Source of the DNA: Legionellales bacterium UBA2469
Lineage (GTDB): Bacteria; Pseudomonadota; Gammaproteobacteria; Legionellales; Legionellaceae
Length of the DNA stretch: 7,063 nucleotides
Reading direction: 5' to 3'
Assembly: GCA_002342175.1 (NCBI GenBank)
Contig: DDPL01000034.1
Span: 22,506-29,568 of the forward strand
Shown here piece by piece: positions 5,487 to 7,063 of this stretch (positions are counted from its first letter, which is position 1; each line of letters starts with the position of its first letter). A program made the position numbers and the translations under genes. The notes beneath the pieces were generated by a model. It did not search any database and was not told the origin of the DNA. It worked only from the letters and a program-made list of their open reading frames with translations.

Positions 5487-7063
5487 TTATTTAATCACAA
5501 GTCGCCACTGATTATTTTTCCATTTAGAAATCAAGGGTGTTTTGAGAGATTGAGGCACAAGTACTAAACGATAAGAAGAAGATGCATTCGATTGATAATG
5601 GGTTTTATGGAGATGAATGTAGGTATTTGCTGCATATCCATGACCATTTAATTGGATGGGCGTTGATGATTGAATACGATATAAACCGGTAAATTTTATT
5701 TCAACGTCTTGTTTTCCCGCGTTAACAACAGGTGCATATAAAAATATACTTCCCCAGAAATGTTGATATTGTTGATGCAGAAAAGGTTGAAGGATTTTTA
5801 TCATATGATGAAATTGAGGATTATCGATATATAATTTGACGGGATTTTTTTGAATATCAGCGACGATTTTTGATGTGGATGTAGGCGCATAGTACAAGGA
5901 TTTTAATTCCATAACCGGGTATAAATCTGGGTATTGAGTGTGCAAATATAAAATAACGGAGCTATCAAGATGTCGAATCCCAGAAACGCCTTGTTTTTTT
6001 TGAGGCAATAAAAAATTGCCGGCGAGGTATTGATCTGAAGGTTCTAAAAGTTCGTTTGCCATTTGCATCATGTATGCTTGAAAATGTCCATCAACAATAA
6101 CCCATGTCGGGGTAATAAAAAAATGAAAACATAATGCTTGAAATAATAGGAGTATAGCTATCATTATTCCAAAATCTTTATTAAGAAATTTTAGATATTG
6201 ATGTTCATCCATCGCCATGATGGTTTTGGGTATTAAAATACATAACATGGGGATAAATGCCATATATAGATAATTAAATGGCATCTTAGCGGTTAAAATA
6301 AAAAAACAAATGACTATAGTGTAGGTTATTTCAAAAATGGGTGTTGGTTTTGCATAACGCCAGAGATAATAAATTGAAAAAGCTATGAACATTATCCAAT
6401 AAAAATGATTGGAGAAATTTACAACTCGAAGCTGAAAAAAGTTCAAGTTATAATGGGTTGTATTTAAAAGATAAGGTTCGATGAAGATACTTTGAAGCAC
6501 GGTGCGTAAATTTGAGATAGAGGTCCAAAAACAAATATAAGCAAACAAAAGCATACAGAACCCTATATGAAAATAGAGGACTTTTTTAAAATAGACCCAA
6601 TTTCGTTCCTGAATAAACCCTAGCATGGTAAATGCACATTGCGTGGCCAACAAAAACCAGATGATTTTTTGACAAATACAAAAGCCTAGTCCAATACAGA
6701 GTCCAGATTTGAAAAAGCGATTTTCATAAATTAAAAAAACGCTGGCAGTGGCACATATAAAACTTAGAAAATCGACACGCACTTCAGAAGATGAAAAAAT
6801 AAAAACATGGCTAAAAATCATCAATCCCATGGTCAAACAAATCGCCCGAGTGGTGTAAAATTTTTGCATCCATAGGGATAGAGCAATAAGTCCAAGGGTA
6901 TTTAAACAGCCCAACCATAATTTTATATGAATAAACGATGCAATACCTGTTGTATCTGGATAAATCATTAAAGGTGGTAAAAGAAGATAATAGCCTAAGA
7001 CTGTTTTATAAGGTGAAAAATCTCGATAAGGCAAATGATGAAGATATTCTAAATTATGGTAGG
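5487..7063 (-). CDS. Polytopic GT-C-type membrane glycosyltransferase, 5' end cut by right window edge (paralogue of the gene at 674)
   Basis: At least 524 codons are visible and the frame is open through the right edge. Reading beyond the TTG at 7034 gives YHNLEYLHHLPYRDFSPYK, which aligns with YHNMEYLKGMPYRDFPPYK of the other GT-C protein. The real start is therefore outside the window, probably about 43 residues further upstream. The protein has the same plan as its paralogue: about nine visible hydrophobic segments, then a C-terminal soluble domain of about 200 residues, presumably periplasmic. Shared blocks include RVDFL, GFCICQK, PIFEITYT, SLYYAPTS, HFWGSIFLYAP and a SYRL/KYRL motif followed by PQ near the end. 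My hand count over one membrane stretch gives 36 of 67 identical residues, and 29 of 50 over a C-terminal stretch. It probably transfers a sugar from a polyprenyl-phosphate donor on the periplasmic side. The acidic first-loop motif (NDDFW in the paralogue) is beyond the edge and cannot be checked. It lies 78 bp upstream of the epimerase gene. Confidence 0.82.
   Translation of the reverse strand, partial: YHNLEYLHHLPYRDFSPYKTVLGYYLLLPPLMIYPDTTGIASFIHIKLWLGCLNTLGLIALSLWMQKFYTTRAICLTMGLMIFSHVFIFSSSEVRVDFLSFICATASVFLIYENRFFKSGLCIGLGFCICQKIIWFLLATQCAFTMLGFIQERNWVYFKKVLYFHIGFCMLLFAYICFWTSISNLRTVLQSIFIEPYLLNTTHYNLNFFQLRVVNFSNHFYWIMFIAFSIYYLWRYAKPTPIFEITYTIVICFFILTAKMPFNYLYMAFIPMLCILIPKTIMAMDEHQYLKFLNKDFGIMIAILLLFQALCFHFFITPTWVIVDGHFQAYMMQMANELLEPSDQYLAGNFLLPQKKQGVSGIRHLDSSVILYLHTQYPDLYPVMELKSLYYAPTSTSKIVADIQKNPVKLYIDNPQFHHMIKILQPFLHQQYQHFWGSIFLYAPVVNAGKQDVEIKFTGLYRIQSSTPIQLNGHGYAANTYIHLHKTHYQSNASSSYRLVLVPQSLKTPLISKWKNNQWRLVIK

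Noticed and set aside
674..7063. Composite transposon or recombination cassette bounded by the two GT-C genes as direct repeats
   Set aside because: The two genes have diverged to about 55% identity at protein level in the stretches counted, and no transposase or site-specific recombinase is present. They are old paralogues rather than mobile-element ends.

Overview
The window is an AT-rich stretch of bacterial chromosome with every recognisable gene on the minus strand, so transcription runs from right to left. The clearest taxonomic marker is the N-terminal third of MnmG (GidA) at the left edge. It follows the E. coli protein almost residue for residue, which suggests a gammaproteobacterium. 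The low GC content and compact gene packing would suit a host-associated lineage such as the Legionellales, but that placement is inference. There are no transposases, integrases, tRNA or rRNA genes, or CRISPR arrays.

Read in the direction of transcription, the layout is as follows. (1) A polytopic GT-C-type membrane glycosyltransferase is cut by the right edge (5487-7063). (2) A 78-bp gap carries a candidate extended -10 promoter. (3) A tightly packed four-gene unit follows: an NAD-dependent GalE-like sugar epimerase starting at TTG (4425-5408), a UDP-galactopyranose mutase-like flavoenzyme overlapping it by 14 bp (3059-4438), a DPM1-like family 2 glycosyltransferase (2366-3040), and a second GT-C membrane glycosyltransferase (674-2353) that is a clear paralogue of the first. 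(4) An 84-bp gap holds a candidate weak terminator and a TATAAT box. (5) mnmG follows (589 to beyond base 1), a housekeeping tRNA-modification gene unrelated to the glycan genes.

The glycan genes can be read as one pathway. The epimerase would supply a UDP-hexose such as UDP-galactose. The mutase-like enzyme would contract the ring to the furanose form; the histidine, tryptophan and two arginines expected of the UGM active site all appear to be present. The DPM-like enzyme would load the sugar onto a polyprenyl phosphate at the inner face of the membrane. The two paralogous GT-C proteins would use the flipped lipid-linked sugar on the periplasmic side to decorate a glycan, lipid or protein. 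No flippase and no acceptor-specific gene lies in the window. The enzyme families are well supported. The sugar (galactofuranose) and the acceptor are inference.
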